Assembly: GCA_037443545.1 (NCBI GenBank)
Contig: JBBIOD010000076.1
Coordinates: 1 to 9,208 of the forward strand
Direction of reading: 5' to 3'
Length of the DNA: 9,208 nt
Source: JASEGV01 sp037443545
GTDB taxonomy: Bacteria > Bacteroidota > Ignavibacteria > UBA10030 > BY39
Within the stretch, counting starts at the first letter, position 1. Each line of letters starts with the position of its first letter. Below the pieces are notes generated by a model that did no database searches, was not told the origin of the DNA, and saw only the letters and a list, made by a program, of their open reading frames with translations. A program made the translations under genes and the position numbers. This document shows positions 7,279 to 9,208 of this stretch, in pieces.

Positions 7279-8526
7279 TTAGCTACCGATAAGATATTGC
7301 CATTTTTTCTTCCAATCGCGACTATCTCTTTTTTTCTTCTTGCGTGCGACTCCGTGCGATTTTTCGTGTAACTTTTCGGGTAATGGTTCGTGCAACTTCG
7401 GTCGTTTTGTCTGATATATATCCCCCGGTTCTTTCAGCGTGATTGTACCGTGGTAGTTAAACAGGATTTGCTTGAAAAATTTTTTGTCTTCTTCGGTTGC
7501 CACCAGAGATATAGCTTCTCCCCTTTTTCCTGCACGGGCAGTTCGCCCGACCCTGTGTGTGTATGAATCGACATCCCTTGGTATATCAAAATTATAGACG
7601 TGTGAAATATCTTCGATGTGCAGACCACGGGAAGCAACGTCGGTTGCAACTAAAACTGTAAATTTCTTTTGTCGGAATTCATTAGTTACCCGGTCGCGTT
7701 TGGGCTGGGTCAAATCGCCGTGTAAACATCGTGCTTGTATGCCCGCCGCCGAAAGTTTTTTTGCAATCTTTGAAGTAACGTGTTTTCTGTTGCAAAAAAC
7801 TAAAGCTATATGGGGATCGTTTTTCAACAATGAAACTAGTAAATCTAATTTTTTATCGGCTGTGGTTCGGTAGTATGTTTGACGCAGAAACGAGGGTTGA
7901 ACTACAGAATCGAGCCGGACGTGTTTAGGATTGCGAAGATAGGCTGCGCTCAGTTTCTCGACCTCTTTTGATATCGTAGCGCTGAACAACATCGTTTGTC
8001 GTTCAACCGGTATTTGCCTTACAATATATTCTATATCGGGTATGAAACCCATGTCGAGCATTCGGTCGGCTTCATCGAATACAAGATACTTCATGGTGTC
8101 GAGTTTTAATGCCCTGCGCTCTAATAAATCAATTAATCTACCCGGTGTTGCGACTATAATGTTTGCGGTCTTGAGTTTGGTGATTTGTTTATTGATTGCC
8201 ACGCCTCCGTAAACAGGAATGACGCCAAGATGGTTGCCCGTTGAAAACTTAATGAACTCGCCCGCAATTTGCATGCAAAGTTCACGCGTCGGAACAAGTA
8301 TCAAGGCACAAAGTCCATCTCGCCGATTTAGCTTTTCAATTAACGGAATAGCAAAACTTAGAGTTTTTCCAGATCCAGTCTCCGATTGCGCAATAACATC
8401 GCGCCCACTGATGATTGCTGGAATTATTTCTTTTTGAATTGGAGTTGCGATGGTGATCCCATTCTTTTCGAGAAGTGCCACCATCGGTTTGCTTAGAACA
8501 AAAGATTCCGATTTCATAAATGTCAT
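7279..8526 (-). CDS. DEAD-box ATP-dependent RNA helicase (RhlE-like)
   Basis: The 415-residue protein carries all canonical DEAD-box motifs in order: Q motif with upstream Phe9 and TPIQ (28-31), motif I AQSETGSGKT (46-55), PTREL (79-83), GG (107-108), TPGR (127-130), DEAD (151-154), SAT (182-184), VFCN (243-246), ATDVASRGL (294-302) and HRVGRTARAG (324-333). It should unwind short RNA duplexes using ATP in the cytoplasm, in ribosome assembly or mRNA turnover. The tail (about 375-415) is rich in Lys/Arg (ARKKKKRDSRDWKKK) and probably binds RNA non-specifically. Length and tail fit RhlE-type proteins better than DeaD/CsdA, which have longer C-terminal domains. Two in-frame starts are close together (8526 and 8517), neither with a convincing Shine-Dalgarno. 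It lies 135 bp downstream of the RRM gene in the same direction. I saw no strong terminator in that gap, so joint transcription is possible. Confidence 0.95.
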   Translation of the reverse strand: MTFMKSESFVLSKPMVALLEKNGITIATPIQKEIIPAIISGRDVIAQSETGSGKTLSFAIPLIEKLNRRDGLCALILVPTRELCMQIAGEFIKFSTGNHLGVIPVYGGVAINKQITKLKTANIIVATPGRLIDLLERRALKLDTMKYLVFDEADRMLDMGFIPDIEYIVRQIPVERQTMLFSATISKEVEKLSAAYLRNPKHVRLDSVVQPSFLRQTYYRTTADKKLDLLVSLLKNDPHIALVFCNRKHVTSKIAKKLSAAGIQARCLHGDLTQPKRDRVTNEFRQKKFTVLVATDVASRGLHIEDISHVYNFDIPRDVDSYTHRVGRTARAGKRGEAISLVATEEDKKFFKQILFNYHGTITLKEPGDIYQTKRPKLHEPLPEKLHEKSHGVARKKKKRDSRDWKKKWQYLIGS

Positions 8527-8661
8527 TTCTTAATTAGAAAAAATGTACTCAAAAATTTTCTCTGCAAATCAACAAAATACATGATAATGCCGAGAGATAA
8601 GTCGTGCATCTAACTAAAATGAGGATTGATGCCTGGTATAACCGTTTATTGTGTTGTTTGA

Positions 8662-8976
8662 TTATCGGAATCGGCGACCGCCGCCGCCACCACTTCTTCT
8701 GTCTCTACCACCACCGCCACCTTTGCGGTTGTCGTCGCGTGGACGGGCTTCGTTTACTTTTAGCGCCCTGTTTTTTAACGATGAGCCATTCAAGCCTTCG
8801 ATCGCGGCTTGGGCTTGAGACTTATCGGGCATTTCGACAAATGCGAATCCTCTCGATTCACCGCTGAATTTGTCCTTAATTACAGAAGCTGTAGAAACCT
8901 GCCCAAAAGCTTCGAAGGCTTTGCGCAAATCATCGTCTGTGGCATCGTTTGATAAATTACCAACGTAAATATTCAT
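8662..8976 (-). CDS. RRM-type RNA-binding protein with Gly/Arg-rich tail
   Basis: The 104-residue protein is a single RNA recognition motif: RNP2 is IYVGNL (3-8), RNP1 is RGFAFVEM (42-49), and helices fit DDLRKAFEAFG and QAQAAIEGLNG. Aromatic Tyr4, Phe44 and Phe46 are the usual RNA-stacking positions. Residues 79-104 form a flexible basic Gly/Arg tail with two runs of five glycines. Small bacterial RRM proteins of this layout, known from cyanobacteria and Bacteroidota, bind RNA and are often cold-induced; that role here is inference. The start at 8976 is chosen because an AAAGGAG site lies 6 nt before it and RNP2 begins at residue 3. The frame is open further upstream to 9087, but that extension is unlike an RRM and has no ribosome site. 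The DEAD-box helicase gene follows. Confidence 0.93.
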   Translation of the reverse strand: MNIYVGNLSNDATDDDLRKAFEAFGQVSTASVIKDKFSGESRGFAFVEMPDKSQAQAAIEGLNGSSLKNRALKVNEARPRDDNRKGGGGGRDRRSGGGGGRRFR

Positions 8977-8982
8977 TTGTAG

Positions 8983-8989
8983 CTCCTTT
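8983..8989 (-). promoter_or_regulatory. strong Shine-Dalgarno of the RRM gene
   Basis: The minus strand reads AAAGGAG with 6 nt to the ATG at 8976. It fixes the start and shows that this genome uses the anti-Shine-Dalgarno for at least some genes, in contrast to porU and the M6-like gene. Confidence 0.85.
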
Positions 8990-9057
8990 GTAAATTTGAT
9001 GTATTTATTTGTTTTTAAACTTGCGAAAGCGATGTGATTATTGCGCTGAACAATTAA

Positions 9058-9087
9058 TCTATAATCATTTAAGCCATTCTCAATCAA
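9058..9087 (-). promoter_or_regulatory. possible sigma70-like promoter of the RRM gene
   Basis: TTGATT (9087-9082) and TATAGA (9063-9058) are separated by 18 bp on the minus strand, each 4 of 6 to consensus. This would give a 5' leader of about 75 nt. The match is modest in AT-rich DNA. Confidence 0.25.
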
Positions 9088-9169
9088 AAACCTGTCTCAA
9101 TCTAACTATAATAAATGATAATAACAAGCCACTTATTCATCAGAAGTAATTACTGTAATAGCCCAGCGA

Positions 9170-9204
9170 AAATGTCAGGTATAACGCTTAGTAGAAATGT
9201 CAGG
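9170..9204. repeat. two direct copies of AAATGTCAGG at the right edge
   Basis: The 10-mer occurs at 9170-9179 and 9195-9204, 25 bp apart, within the last 40 bp of the window. Closely spaced short repeats like this are found at ends of some insertion sequences, for example IS21-like elements. No transposase is visible because the sequence stops, so this is only a possible element edge. The remaining stretch 8990-9169 holds the RRM leader and nothing else I can identify. Confidence 0.4.
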
Positions 9205-9208
9205 GTAC

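Noticed and set aside
7434..7873. Additional frames on both strands within the helicase gene
   Set aside because: They overlap the conserved helicase motifs in another frame or strand and show no domain of their own.
8670..8735. Triplet-like GCC/ACC repeat resembling a microsatellite
   Set aside because: It encodes the glycine-rich tail of the RRM protein and is explained by the protein composition.
8977..9087. N-terminal extension of the RRM protein to an ATG at 9087
   Set aside because: The extra 37 residues do not resemble an RRM extension and there is no ribosome site there, while AAAGGAG is ideally placed before 8976.

Overview
The window looks like a chromosomal segment from a member of the Bacteroidota/FCB group, possibly an Ignavibacteria-like lineage. 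The main evidence is a porU-porV pair of the type IX secretion system (T9SS). In addition, the three predicted envelope proteins each carry a Sec signal peptide ending in A-Q or S-Q, the pattern known from Bacteroidota. Base composition is AT-rich. Every convincing gene is on the minus strand, so the functional order runs from right to left. The lineage below the FCB level is inference.

Right part (about 9208 to 7279): two copies of a 10-bp repeat lie at the extreme right edge. Next comes a small RRM-type RNA-binding protein with a strong Shine-Dalgarno sequence and a Gly/Arg tail, followed by an intact DEAD-box RNA helicase. Together they look like an RNA-remodelling pair of the kind often linked to cold adaptation.

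Middle (7278 to 6984): this AT-rich gap of about 295 bp is the most interesting non-coding part. In the direction of transcription it holds a good sigma70-like promoter (TTGACT, 17-bp spacer, TATATT), then a roughly 100-nt imperfect inverted repeat, then a strong intrinsic terminator ending only 6 bp before the porU start codon. A 19-codon ORF runs through the terminator and overlaps the porU start as ATGA. This resembles an attenuated or translation-coupled leader for the secretion operon.

Left part (6983 to 1): porU (C25/gingipain-family sortase of T9SS, with catalytic His and Cys present), porV (outer-membrane barrel shuttle protein), and the first 549 codons of an M6 (immune inhibitor A)-like protein that runs off the left edge. 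The M6-like protein keeps the fold-specific motifs, but its zinc site HExxH is replaced by GTFGS, so it is probably a pseudoprotease. A 12-bp hairpin sits just before its start. PorU and PorV are expected to act together at the outer membrane, removing C-terminal sorting domains and anchoring cargo. The M6-like protein is either a cargo of this machine or an added surface component.

I saw no tRNA, rRNA, CRISPR array, complete insertion sequence or plausible plus-strand gene.
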